Assembly: GCA_947497495.1 (NCBI GenBank)
Contig: CANMGT010000001.1
Span: 186,001 to 250,000, forward strand
DNA length: 64,000 nucleotides
From: an uncultured Lentibacter sp.
Lineage (GTDB): Bacteria > Pseudomonadota > Alphaproteobacteria > Rhodobacterales > Rhodobacteraceae
Direction: 5' to 3'
Shown here: piece by piece, positions 43,962 to 52,447 of the stretch
How the letters are laid out: each line of letters begins with the position of its first letter
How positions within the stretch are numbered: the stretch's first letter is position 1
Program-made: the position numbers and the translations under genes
Notes under the pieces: model-generated
What the model saw: the letters and a program-made list of their open reading frames with translations, nothing else
Told to the model about the DNA's origin: nothing
The model's database searches: none

Positions 43962-44121
43962 AAGTCCCACCACAATTTAAATTCACCCAGACCCAGATTG
44001 CCGAGCAGACATTTAGATTCTGCTAACAATTAAAATGTGAGCCATAAAAGAAGGCGCAGAATGCCCCTTGCGGCCCTGCTCTACGGGCGCTTATGCTCAA
44101 AAAAGCAATCAGGAGTAGCAG

Positions 44122-44997
44122 ATGGACATCAAATCAGTAGGCGTGATCGGCGCCGGGCAGATGGGCAACGGAATTGCACATGTAATGGCATTGGCCGGCT
44201 ATGATGTCATCGTCAACGATGTCAGTGAAGAAGCGCTTAACGCTGCGATTGACCGGATCGAAAAGAACATGTCCCGCCAAGTCGGCAAGTCCCAGATCAC
44301 CGAGGCAGAAATGGCCGCGGGGCTTGGACGCATCACGGCCTCGCTCGACATTGCCGCCGTCGGCCAGACCGATTTGGTGATAGAATCCGCGACAGAAAAT
44401 GAGGCGATCAAGAACAAGATCATCGAAGGCCTCGTGCCGCACCTTGCCGAGAATACGATCGTCACGTCAAATACCTCCTCTATCTCGATCACTCGGCTTG
44501 CTTCGCGCACGGATAGGCCGGAAAAGTTCATGGGGTTTCACTTCATGAACCCCGTGCCGCTGATGCAGCTCGTCGAGCTTATTCGCGGCATCGCCACAGA
44601 TAAGGAAACTTACGAAAGTTGCCTACAAGTTGTTGAAACTTTGGGTAAAACCGCTGCTAGCGCGGAAGACTTTCCTGCCTTCATCGTCAATCGCATCCTG
44701 ATCCCGATGATCAACGAAGCCTGCTACACGCTCTATGAGGGCGTGGGCAATGTCGCCTCGATCGACAACGCGATGAAGCTTGGCGCCAATCACCCGATGG
44801 GGCCGCTGCAACTGGCTGATTTCATCGGTCTCGACACCTGTCTGGCGATCATGAACGTGCTGCACGACGGTTTTGCCGACACCAAATACCGCCCCTGCCC
44901 GCTGCTCACCAAATATGTTGCGGCAGGCTGGCTCGGGCGCAAGGCGGGCCGCGGATTTTACGACTATCGCGGCGAAGTTCCGGTGCCGACACGCTAA
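44122..44997 (+). CDS. hbd: 3-hydroxybutyryl-CoA dehydrogenase
   Basis: 291-residue NAD(P)-dependent dehydrogenase that interconverts 3-hydroxybutyryl-CoA and acetoacetyl-CoA, for polyhydroxybutyrate or butyrate turnover. The Rossmann motif is GVIGAGQMGNGIAHVMALAGY; catalytic residues are in SNTSSISI, FMGFHFMNPVPLM (His) and FIVNRILIPMINEA (Asn), and the C-terminal HPMGPLQLADFIGLD is typical. AGGAG precedes the ATG. The gene ends just before the 61-bp repeat copy B. Confidence 0.96.
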   Translation: MDIKSVGVIGAGQMGNGIAHVMALAGYDVIVNDVSEEALNAAIDRIEKNMSRQVGKSQITEAEMAAGLGRITASLDIAAVGQTDLVIESATENEAIKNKIIEGLVPHLAENTIVTSNTSSISITRLASRTDRPEKFMGFHFMNPVPLMQLVELIRGIATDKETYESCLQVVETLGKTAASAEDFPAFIVNRILIPMINEACYTLYEGVGNVASIDNAMKLGANHPMGPLQLADFIGLDTCLAIMNVLHDGFADTKYRPCPLLTKYVAAGWLGRKAGRGFYDYRGEVPVPTR

Positions 44998-45008
44998 GAA
45001 TTTGCGCA

Positions 45009-45049
45009 ACGCACAGGTAGCGTACAGGCAACGCACAGGCAACGCACGG
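45009..45049 (+). repeat. 11-bp tandem repeats
   Basis: Units ACGCACAGGTA, GCGTACAGGCA, ACGCACAGGCA and a partial ACGCACGG follow each other at 45009-45049. A reverse partner GTTGCCTGTCGC (45185-45196) lies on the other side of the 61-bp element, so a long stem could enclose it. Confidence 0.7.
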
Positions 45050-45082
45050 TGGGGTTAACGCGTAAACGCGGCGCGAAAACAC

Positions 45083-45143
45083 CAGTGCCTACAGTATGCA
45101 GCTTTCTATGCAGCGATCCGTGCAGAACGCGTGCATACAGTTT
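45083..45143 (+). repeat. 61-bp dispersed element, copy B
   Basis: Pairs with copy A at 30814-30874 (opposite orientation, 54 of 61 identical by hand alignment). The outer stem is GTATGCA (45094-45100) / TGCATAC (45132-45138); TATGCAGC occurs twice inside. GTTAAC lies on both sides (45054-45059 and 45155-45160). Like copy A it lies between two convergent genes. Confidence 0.8.
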
Positions 45144-45212
45144 TGGCGCCATTCGTTAACGCAAATTAACTTAATGCAGCGCACGTTGCCTGTCGCGCAA
45201 ACGCCGTCCCGC

Positions 45213-45240
45213 AAAAAAAGACCCCGGAAAATCCGGGGCC
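45213..45240 (-). terminator. Rho-independent terminator of the LysR gene
   Basis: On the minus strand CCCCGG-atttt-CCGGGG followed by TCTTTTTTT. It begins about 30 bp after the LysR stop. The stem and T-run are both strong. Confidence 0.9.
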
Positions 45241-45268
45241 AGTTTCGGGGAAATCAAGTTAAATCAGC

Positions 45269-46174
45269 TCACCAGTCTGATGGGCCTTTGTCGCCAAACG
45301 AGTGCACCAGAAAGTCGATGAAGGCGCGCACTTTGGGCTGCGTGAAGCGCCCCGGCGGGTAAACCGCGTAGATGCCTTGCGTCTCGACAGGAAGCTCGGG
45401 GATCGCATCTTCGACCAAGCCCTGCTCCAACGCATCCGCGTAGAGGAAGCTTGGCAGGTAAGCGATGCCGAGGCCGGAAATGGCCGCGTTGAGAAGCGAC
45501 TGGCCGTCGTTGACTGTCAGCCAGCCCGCGGTGCGCACTTGGCGCTTCTCGCCTGACGGTGCTGTAATTTTCCAGACGTTGCCCGCCGAGTTGTTTGAAT
45601 AGTGCAAAAGCTTGTGCTCGTTCAGATCATCGATCTTCTGCGGGCGGCCATAGCGCTGGAAATATCCCGGCGAGGCAATCATCCGCATGTTTGTGTTTGT
45701 CAGCTTGCGCGCTCTGAGGGTGCTGTCTTCAAGATCCCCCATGCGGATGGCCATATCAAAGCCCTCGGAGATCAGCTCAACGTAGCGGTTGTTAAGAACC
45801 ATGTTGACCGTGATGTCCGGAAAGTCTGTGAGGAACTCGCCAAGCACTGGCGAGAGGTGGTTCACACCGAAGTCTGTCGCGACGGAAATACGCAGAAGGC
45901 CTGAAGGGTCAGACTGCATGGAGCTGACAAGCGCATCCGCCTCGCCCGCGTCATTGAGAACGCGGCGGGCGCGGTCGTAGTAAGCAAGGCCGATCTCTGT
46001 TGGGCTGACACGGCGCGTCGTGCGGTTGAGAAGCCGCGCACCAAGGCGGGCTTCAAGGGAAGAGACGTGCTTGGAGACAGCGGATTTCGAGATCCCCATC
46101 TTCTTGGCTGCGTCGGTAAACCCGCCTTGGTCTACGACCGTGGCAAAGGCTTCCATTTCCGTTAGTCGGTCCAT
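45269..46174 (-). CDS. LysR family transcriptional regulator
   Basis: 301-residue LysR-type regulator. The helix-turn-helix is near the N-terminus (FTDAAKKMGISKSAVSKHVS, residues 18-37) and the effector domain follows (LLRISVATDFGVNHLSPVLGEFL; VNMVLNNRYVELISEGFDMAIRMG). It resembles the broad CrgA/DsdC-like group active on redox or aromatic stress genes, but the target is unknown. The CDF exporter gene is divergent across 226 bp and could be a target, though such exporters are more often under metal sensors. Confidence 0.92.
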   Translation of the reverse strand: MDRLTEMEAFATVVDQGGFTDAAKKMGISKSAVSKHVSSLEARLGARLLNRTTRRVSPTEIGLAYYDRARRVLNDAGEADALVSSMQSDPSGLLRISVATDFGVNHLSPVLGEFLTDFPDITVNMVLNNRYVELISEGFDMAIRMGDLEDSTLRARKLTNTNMRMIASPGYFQRYGRPQKIDDLNEHKLLHYSNNSAGNVWKITAPSGEKRQVRTAGWLTVNDGQSLLNAAISGLGIAYLPSFLYADALEQGLVEDAIPELPVETQGIYAVYPPGRFTQPKVRAFIDFLVHSFGDKGPSDW

Positions 46175-46252
46175 TCTCGATTACCTCAAAATTCTTTTTC
46201 TTGAGGATGTGTATGGCGGCCAATGAAGGCGCAATCTGGGCAGAGGTGGGAT

Positions 46253-46266
46253 AATACTGCGGTATT
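46253..46266. promoter_or_regulatory. Small palindrome in the LysR/CDF gap
   Basis: AATAC-tgcg-GTATT is a perfect 5-bp-arm inverted repeat in the divergent gap. It is AT-rich enough to be a LysR or MerR-type site, but short enough to occur by chance. Confidence 0.25.
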
Positions 46267-46400
46267 CTCGCGCATCGTTCTTGGCGCGGAAACAGCGAAA
46301 CAGGCGTTTCTTTTGCCCATTTGCCGCAGTTGCAGACGGCCAATGCGGGGCGTAGGCAGGGGGCAGCATTCACCTGTTGCAAGCCGTAAGGACACACGAC

Positions 46401-47291
46401 ATGAGCAGTCATTCCCACAAAGGCGGCCATGAGGGGCACAGCCACTCGCATGCGCCCAAGAACGAAACCAAGCTCGCCATTGCAGCCCTGCTGACGGGGG
46501 GCTTCATGCTTGCCGAAGTGTTCGGCGGGCTGATCTCGGGGTCGCTCGCGCTGCTCGCCGATGCGGGCCACATGCTGACAGACTTTGCCTCGCTCATGCT
46601 GGCTTGGATGGCCATGCGCCTGGCGCGCCGCCCTGCTGACTGGAAGCTGACTTATGGTTTCGGACGCTTCTCGGTGTTGGCAGCATTCGTCAACGGGCTG
46701 TCACTGATCGCGATCTGTGTCTGGATCGTCATTGAGGCCATCCAGCGGCTCTCAACGCCGCATGAGGTTATGGGCACTGTCATGCTCTGGATCTCGCTCG
46801 GCGGTCTTTTGGTGAACATCATCGCGTTTTGGGTTCTGACGCGCGGCGAGGATAACAACCTGAATGTGCGCGCCGCCGCGCTGCATGTTGCGGGAGACTT
46901 GCTCGGCTCGATCGCGGCAATCGTGGCGTCTGTGGTGATCATCTTCACCGGTTGGACGCCAATTGACCCGATCCTCTCGGTTCTTGTCGTTGTTCTCATC
47001 CTACGCTCGGCCCTGAGCATCGTGAAGGAAAGCGGGCAAATCTTGCTGGAAGGCACCCCCGAAGGGTTTGACCCCCGCGCTGTCAGCGAGGCAATAGCGC
47101 GCGACGTTGAAGGCGTCGCCGCTGTGCACCACGTTCACGCTTGGTCGGTGACTCAGGAGCTTCCCGTGGTGACGCTTGAGCTCGCGGTTGCCTCCGGCCA
47201 CGTGGCAGACGAGGTGAAAGCCGCCGTCAAAGCCTATATGCACGAGCATTTCAGCATCGAGCACATAACTGTCGAGACTGTAACAGGTTAG
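46401..47291 (+). CDS. Cation diffusion facilitator (Zn/Co exporter)
   Basis: 296-residue CDF metal/proton antiporter of the CzcD/ZitB type in the inner membrane. The cytosolic N-terminus is His-rich (residues 2-20, SSHSHKGGHEGHSHSHAPK). Six membrane helices follow, with metal-site motifs DAGHMLTDFASL (helix 2) and ALHVAGDLLGS (helix 5). The C-terminal cytosolic domain has AVHHVHAWSV. AAGGA lies 10 bp before the ATG at 46401. Likely substrates are zinc, cobalt or cadmium. Confidence 0.94.
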   Translation: MSSHSHKGGHEGHSHSHAPKNETKLAIAALLTGGFMLAEVFGGLISGSLALLADAGHMLTDFASLMLAWMAMRLARRPADWKLTYGFGRFSVLAAFVNGLSLIAICVWIVIEAIQRLSTPHEVMGTVMLWISLGGLLVNIIAFWVLTRGEDNNLNVRAAALHVAGDLLGSIAAIVASVVIIFTGWTPIDPILSVLVVVLILRSALSIVKESGQILLEGTPEGFDPRAVSEAIARDVEGVAAVHHVHAWSVTQELPVVTLELAVASGHVADEVKAAVKAYMHEHFSIEHITVETVTG

Positions 47292-50200
47292 GCGACCATC
47301 GCCTCGGCTTTTTTCAGATCAACCGAGACAAGCTGACTCACGCCCTGCTCTTGCATCGTCACCCCGAAGAGGCGATCCATCCGGCTCATCGTCACGGCGT
47401 GGTGCGTGATGATCAGAAAGCGCGTGTCGGTGCGGCGGCACATTTCGTCGAGCAAGTCGCAAAAGCGCGTGACGTTGGCGTCGTCGAGCGGCGCGTCGAC
47501 TTCGTCGAGCACGCAGATCGGCGCGGGGTTGGCAAGGAACACCGCGAAGATCAGCGCCATCGCCGTGAGCGTTTGCTCACCACCCGACAGCAGCGAAAGC
47601 GTCGCCAGCTTCTTGCCGGGTGGCTGACACATGATCTCGAGGCCGGCTTCCAGCGGGTCGTCACTTTCGACAAGCACGAGGTTGGCGTCACCGCCGCCAA
47701 ACAGGTGCGTGAACAGCAGCGAGAAGTTGGAGTTGACCTGCTCGAACGCCGTCAGAAGCCGCTCGCGGCCTTCACGGTTGAGGCTGTTGATGCCGTTCCT
47801 GAGCGTGCGAATGGCTTCTTCGAGGTCTTCCTTCTCGCCCTTTAGAGTGTCGTGCTCTTCGGCCACTTCCTTCGCGTCTTCCTCGGCGCGCAGGTTGACC
47901 GCGCCCAAAGCGTCGCGTTGGCGTTTGAGACGGTTCACATCGTTTTCGATCGCCTCGGAGGCGGGCATCTTGTCAGGGTCGGCCTCCAGGCTTTCGAGCA
48001 ATTCCTCAGGCGTTGTCTCCTGCACTTCCTCGATGCGCTCGGCGGCGTAGGCCACAGTCTCGCGGGCGGCCTCGGTGCGGGCTTCGGCGCGGGCGCGGGC
48101 TTCGCGGGCCTCGGAGGCACCCCTTTCGGCGTCGCGCTCGGCGTTGCTGGCGTTGCGCTCGGCGCCTTCGGCTGCCGACAGGGCATCAGCCGCTTTGCCG
48201 CGGCGCGCTTCGGCTGCGGTAATAGAGTGGCCAAGCTCTTCGCGCTTCGCTGCGATCTCTTCTGGCGCGGCTGTTGCTTCCTTAAGCTCAACCTCAGAGG
48301 CTTCCTTGCGCTCGACCAGTTCGGCTATCCGCTTCTCGGCGGTTTCCAAACGGTGACGCCAGCCCGACATCTCTTTGGTGACTTCCTGACCGCGACGCGT
48401 GCGAGCCTCGCCTTCGCGGCGCAGCTCGTCGTGGGCGCTGCGCTTGGACATCATCATCATCCGCGCGGCTTCCACCGTCATTTTAATTTCTTCAACCTGC
48501 GCACGCGCTTCCGCCAAGTCGCCCAAATCGGCCAAGCCGCGCTCGGCTTCCTGCAGCGATTTGCGCGCTGTCATCGCCTCTTCTTCGTGGCGCGTTACCG
48601 CAAGGCCAAGGCTGTCGAGGCGTGACTCAGCCAGCGTTCTGTCGGCTTCCGCACGGCTTAGGGCACGGGCGGCGTTGGCCACGGCACTGTCAGCGGCGCG
48701 GCGGGCTTCACGGGCGTCTTTATCGGCCTGAGCATCCGTCGCGAGTTGCTGGGTAAGCATCGCATGGGCCCGGCGTGCGCCCTCGGCACGGGCATTGGCG
48801 CCTTCCATCTGCTGCTTGAGCGCTTCCAGACGGTTGAGCTGCTCAAGGCGCAGGGCCGCAGCACTTGGCGCGTCTTCCGCCCAAGCGCGCAGACCGTCCC
48901 AGCGCCACAAGTCGCCCTCGACGCTGACAAGCCGTTGGCCGGGCTTGAGTTGCGACTGCAAGGCAGGCGCTTCATCGGCGTCAACCAGCCCGATCTGCGC
49001 CATGCGCCGCGCCAGAACAGAGGGGACATTGACGTGCTCGGACAAGGGCCGCACGCCAGCCGGCAGCGGGTGCGGCTCTTTGTAGGACGGCAGGATAGCC
49101 CAGCCCGACGGGCCATCTTCGCTGACTTCGGGCGCGCGCAAGTCGTCGGCCAAGGCCGCGCCGAGAGCCTTCTCGAACCCGGGCTCAACTTGCACACGGT
49201 CGATGATCTGCCCGCCTTCGGCTGTGTCGCGCTCAACGAGCCGCGCCAGCGCCGTGGCTTCTGCAGAGAGCGCGTTCACTTCGCCTTCGGCCTCGGACAG
49301 CTCGGCACGGGCAACGGCCTCGCGGCTTTGTGTGGCGGCGCGGGCAGCTTCGGCGGCGGTGAGAGCTTCCTCGGCGGCGGCAGAGGCGTCATGCGCCAGC
49401 TTCTCGGCGGCCTGCGCCTCTTCAAAGTCACGCGCCGCTTGCGCAAGGGCCGCGCGAGACACCTCAACAGCCGCGCGGGCCTTTTCGGCCTCGCCGCTTG
49501 AGCGCGCTTCGGTTTTGCGGCTGTCCTCAACCAGACGCTGCGCCGACTGATGGCGGGCCGAGAGGCGCGCGACATCTTCTGTCAGCTCGCTCAGCGTGCT
49601 TTCGCGCTCTTGCAGGATTTCCGCAGCTTCGTGGCTTGTCTCGGAGGCCGTTGTCAGGCGGGCTTCGTGGCCTTCGCCGGCTTTCTTGAGTTCGCTCGCT
49701 TCCCACTCAAGCCGCGCGATGGTTTCGCCCGCGTCGCGGTTGAGGCCCGCTTCACGCTCCATGTCGGCTGTCAGTTGCTTGATGCGATTTTGCAGCGTCT
49801 CGATGGTGTGCAGCGCTGATTTCTCTTGGTCGTCAAGCGTGTCGCGTTGCACTGTCAGGCGCTGAAGCACGGCGGCGGCGATCGCCTCCTCCTCGCGCAG
49901 CGCTGGCAGGGCGTCTTCGGCGACTTGGCGCAGCTTGGTGGCGTCGCGCGCGGCCTTCTCGGCCTGAGCGGCAGCTGTGGTGCGCTCGCGCAATGTCTCT
50001 TGTTCTGTGAGGTGGGCCTCTTCGGCCTCTTTCCAGCGCCGATAGAGCAGCAGGCCTTCCGCGCGGCGCAGCTCTTCGCCGATCTCGCGGTAGCGCGCGG
50101 CTTGGCGGGCCTGACGGGCCAGCTGGCCGAGTTGCGAGGCAAGTTGCTCGATCACATCATCAACGCGCGAGAGGTTTGTCTCGGCGCCCTTGAGCTTCAG

Positions 50201-50743
50201 CTCGGCCTCGTGGCGGCGCTGGTAAAGGCCGGAAATGCCCGCCGCCTCTTCGAGAATGCGGCGGCGATTTTTGGGCTTGGCGTTGATCAGCTCGGCGATC
50301 TGGCCCTGCCGTACAAGCGCCGGAGAATGCGCCCCTGTCGAGGCATCCGCAAACAACATCTGCACGTCGCGCGCGCGGGTGTCTTTGCCGTTGGCCTTAT
50401 AGGCGCTGCCCACGTCGCGCGTGATGCGGCGAACAACTTCGAGGTTGTCCTGATCGTTAAAGCCCGCAGGTGCGAGGCGGTCGTGGTTGTCGATGTGCAG
50501 GCTGACTTCGGCGAAGTTGCGCGCGGGCCGCGTGGAGGCTCCTGCGAAGATCACATCTTCCATGCCACCGCCACGCATGGCTGTCGGGCGGTTTTCGCCC
50601 ATGACCCAGCGCAGCGCTTCCAGCAGGTTGGACTTGCCACAGCCATTGGGGCCGACAACGCCTGTCAGACCGTCCTGAATGATCAGGTCGGTCGGATCGA
50701 CGAAGCTTTTGAAGCCCTGTAGTCTGAGTTTGTGAAACTGCAC
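47288..50743 (-). CDS. smc: Chromosome segregation protein SMC
   Basis: 1151-residue SMC ATPase, the core of bacterial condensin with ScpA and ScpB. The N-terminal head has the Walker A GPNGCGKSN (residues 31-39) and Q-loop. Two long coiled coils, rich in Ala/Glu/Arg, flank a hinge at about residues 515-650 (VQVEPGFEKALGAALADDLRAP). The C-terminal head has the signature LSGGEQTLTAMALIFA and Walker B PICVLDEVDAPLDDAN. The start is a GTG at 50743, where family sequence begins (QFHKLRLQGFKSF); the ATG at 50815 would add 24 residues without family similarity. Confidence 0.97.
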   Translation of the reverse strand: MQFHKLRLQGFKSFVDPTDLIIQDGLTGVVGPNGCGKSNLLEALRWVMGENRPTAMRGGGMEDVIFAGASTRPARNFAEVSLHIDNHDRLAPAGFNDQDNLEVVRRITRDVGSAYKANGKDTRARDVQMLFADASTGAHSPALVRQGQIAELINAKPKNRRRILEEAAGISGLYQRRHEAELKLKGAETNLSRVDDVIEQLASQLGQLARQARQAARYREIGEELRRAEGLLLYRRWKEAEEAHLTEQETLRERTTAAAQAEKAARDATKLRQVAEDALPALREEEAIAAAVLQRLTVQRDTLDDQEKSALHTIETLQNRIKQLTADMEREAGLNRDAGETIARLEWEASELKKAGEGHEARLTTASETSHEAAEILQERESTLSELTEDVARLSARHQSAQRLVEDSRKTEARSSGEAEKARAAVEVSRAALAQAARDFEEAQAAEKLAHDASAAAEEALTAAEAARAATQSREAVARAELSEAEGEVNALSAEATALARLVERDTAEGGQIIDRVQVEPGFEKALGAALADDLRAPEVSEDGPSGWAILPSYKEPHPLPAGVRPLSEHVNVPSVLARRMAQIGLVDADEAPALQSQLKPGQRLVSVEGDLWRWDGLRAWAEDAPSAAALRLEQLNRLEALKQQMEGANARAEGARRAHAMLTQQLATDAQADKDAREARRAADSAVANAARALSRAEADRTLAESRLDSLGLAVTRHEEEAMTARKSLQEAERGLADLGDLAEARAQVEEIKMTVEAARMMMMSKRSAHDELRREGEARTRRGQEVTKEMSGWRHRLETAEKRIAELVERKEASEVELKEATAAPEEIAAKREELGHSITAAEARRGKAADALSAAEGAERNASNAERDAERGASEAREARARAEARTEAARETVAYAAERIEEVQETTPEELLESLEADPDKMPASEAIENDVNRLKRQRDALGAVNLRAEEDAKEVAEEHDTLKGEKEDLEEAIRTLRNGINSLNREGRERLLTAFEQVNSNFSLLFTHLFGGGDANLVLVESDDPLEAGLEIMCQPPGKKLATLSLLSGGEQTLTAMALIFAVFLANPAPICVLDEVDAPLDDANVTRFCDLLDEMCRRTDTRFLIITHHAVTMSRMDRLFGVTMQEQGVSQLVSVDLKKAEAMVA

Positions 50744-50857
50744 GTGTTTTGCGCCACTGATTCCGGATTTGGAACAGTTTGGCTGTTCGGGTGCGCCTGA
50801 GTCAACGCGCAGCACCCCCTATGTGGGGGAAACCGCCGAGTTATCCACAAGATATTG

Positions 50858-51811
50858 CTATTTGCCGCGGTTATGCGGCGCGTCAAAGTCCAGGATCGGG
50901 TTGATCGGCAGGATGCGGCTGGGGTTAATCGTGTCGTGACTGTAGTGATAGTGGCGCACGATATGGGCGAAGTTGACTGTCGCGCGCACGCCTTTCACTT
51001 GATAAAGCTCACGCGTGTAGGCCCAGAGATTGGGATAATCGATGATGCGCGCACGGTTACATTTGAAGTGCAAGTGATAGACCAGATCAAAGCGGATGAG
51101 CGTTGTGAAAAGCCGCCAGTCGGCCTCTGTGAGCCTGTCGCCCATAAGGTAGCGGTTTTCACTTAGGCGCGCTTCCAGCCAGTCGAGCGTGTCAAACAGC
51201 GGAGATATGGCCGCGTCGTAGGCTTGTTGCGACGTTGCAAAGCCCGCCTTGTAGACGCCGTTGTTGAGCGTGTCGTATATACGCGCGTTGACCTCCTCGA
51301 TCGCGTCGCGCTGCGCTTCTGGCCAGAAGTCGAGCCTGTTGCCTGTCAGCCCATCAAACGCCGAGTTGAACATGCGGATGATCTCGCTGCTTTCGTTAGA
51401 GACGATAGTTTCGCGCTCCTTGTCCCACAGGATCGGCACTGTCACGCGGCCCGAAACCGCCGGATCGGCTTTGAGATAGATGTCGCGCGCGAACGGCAAG
51501 CCATAGAGCGTGTCGCCGGTTGCGCCATGCGCGTCGCGCTCAAATGTCCAGCCGTCAGAGAGCATGTCAGGATGCACCACCGAAACACTGATGTGCTCGG
51601 TGAGGCCCTTGAGCGCGCGAAAGATCAGCGTGCGGTGCGCCCACGGGCAAGCGTGAGAAACGTAGAGGTGATAGCGGCCCGACACAGCAGGAAAGTCGCC
51701 ATCCGGCGTGATCCAGTTGCGAAACTGCGCCGTGGTGCGCTTGAATGCCCCGCCTGTTGACTCCGTGTCATACCAAACGTCTTCCCATTTGCCGTCTACG
51801 AGTTGGCCCAT
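50858..51811 (-). CDS. Glutathionyl-hydroquinone reductase / Xi-class GST
   Basis: 317-residue protein of the Xi-class glutathione S-transferases (YqjG/PcpF type), which reduce glutathionyl-hydroquinones. The N-terminal thioredoxin-like domain has the catalytic Cys in YVSHACPWAHRTLIF, VTVPILWDKERETIVSNESSEIIRM is the usual glutathione site, and the helical C-terminal domain has LTEADWRLFTTLIRFDLVYHLHFKCN. AAAGGA lies about 11 bp before the start. It follows smc convergently oriented to nothing; both are on the minus strand. Confidence 0.93.
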   Translation of the reverse strand: MGQLVDGKWEDVWYDTESTGGAFKRTTAQFRNWITPDGDFPAVSGRYHLYVSHACPWAHRTLIFRALKGLTEHISVSVVHPDMLSDGWTFERDAHGATGDTLYGLPFARDIYLKADPAVSGRVTVPILWDKERETIVSNESSEIIRMFNSAFDGLTGNRLDFWPEAQRDAIEEVNARIYDTLNNGVYKAGFATSQQAYDAAISPLFDTLDWLEARLSENRYLMGDRLTEADWRLFTTLIRFDLVYHLHFKCNRARIIDYPNLWAYTRELYQVKGVRATVNFAHIVRHYHYSHDTINPSRILPINPILDFDAPHNRGK

Positions 51812-52081
51812 GTGCCTGTGTCCTTTCGCATTGTTGGTGGCAACATAAGCAAAGGGGGCCTCTGCGAAAACCGCCTGCTGCGCGCATCATTCGTGCGGAT
51901 ATGCACAGAGTGTGCGGAAAGTGCAGAGAGGCGCTAGCGCAAACAGAGTCACGTTGCTGCAACAGGTGCATTTGCAGCATTTTCTTTTTCGCGCATTGTT
52001 ACTTGCCGTTCACATCTCATGTGTAACTCTGCGGTAGGAATACAAAACTGGGCCTGAAAAGCCGAACTGGGGAACCCTGCT

Positions 52082-52447
52082 ATGACCGACTATCTCTCAC
52101 CCGAGATTGCTGATGCCTTGAAGGCCGCACGCAAACAGGCGATGCGCAAGTCAAGCCGCCTGCGCGTGAATGTCGGCGACGAGATCCACCCGATAGTTCG
52201 CCTCTGGGACGAAGGCTTTGCGCTTGATCTGGACGATGCGCCGCACCTGCGCGGACTGGTTGACGTTTATGACGGCGCCAAACACCTGATGCAGTGCCTG
52301 ATCGTCGCCTCCTCCAAGGAAGCGGGCGAGATGACTTATGAGTTCAAGCGCGCGACAGTGGCCAACGACAGCGCCCCGCTTGACTACGAGCGCGCGGCAA
52401 ACGCGCCCGTTGCCCTTATCGGCGCTGACGTGGCGCGCGCGCGCTAA
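52082..52447 (+). CDS. Hypothetical protein, possibly PilZ-like
   Basis: 121-residue cytoplasmic protein. A basic stretch RKQAMRKSSRLRVNVGDE is followed by a beta-rich body (PIVRLWDEGFALDLDDAP; GLVDVYDGAKHLMQCLIV; MTYEFKRATV). The order, with an N-terminal Arg-rich part and a beta barrel, is reminiscent of PilZ proteins, but the exact RxxxR and (D/N)xSxxG motifs are absent. GGGGAA lies about 10 bp before the ATG. It is convergent with the MalY-type gene, with no gap. Function not known. Confidence 0.65.
   Translation: MTDYLSPEIADALKAARKQAMRKSSRLRVNVGDEIHPIVRLWDEGFALDLDDAPHLRGLVDVYDGAKHLMQCLIVASSKEAGEMTYEFKRATVANDSAPLDYERAANAPVALIGADVARAR

Noticed and set aside
45155..45169. TTAA-N6-TTAA as a CtrA site
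   Set aside because: The CtrA consensus needs seven bases between the halves, and the site lies between two gene ends, not in a promoter.
44998..45268. Tandem repeats near 45009 as a CRISPR array
   Set aside because: Units are 11 bp and contiguous, without spacers of constant length; no cas genes are near.
50841..50849. Perfect DnaA box TTATCCACA upstream of smc
   Set aside because: It is single, with no AT-rich unwinding region and none of the genes usually near the origin of this family. One box is expected by chance now and then, so it is not called an origin.
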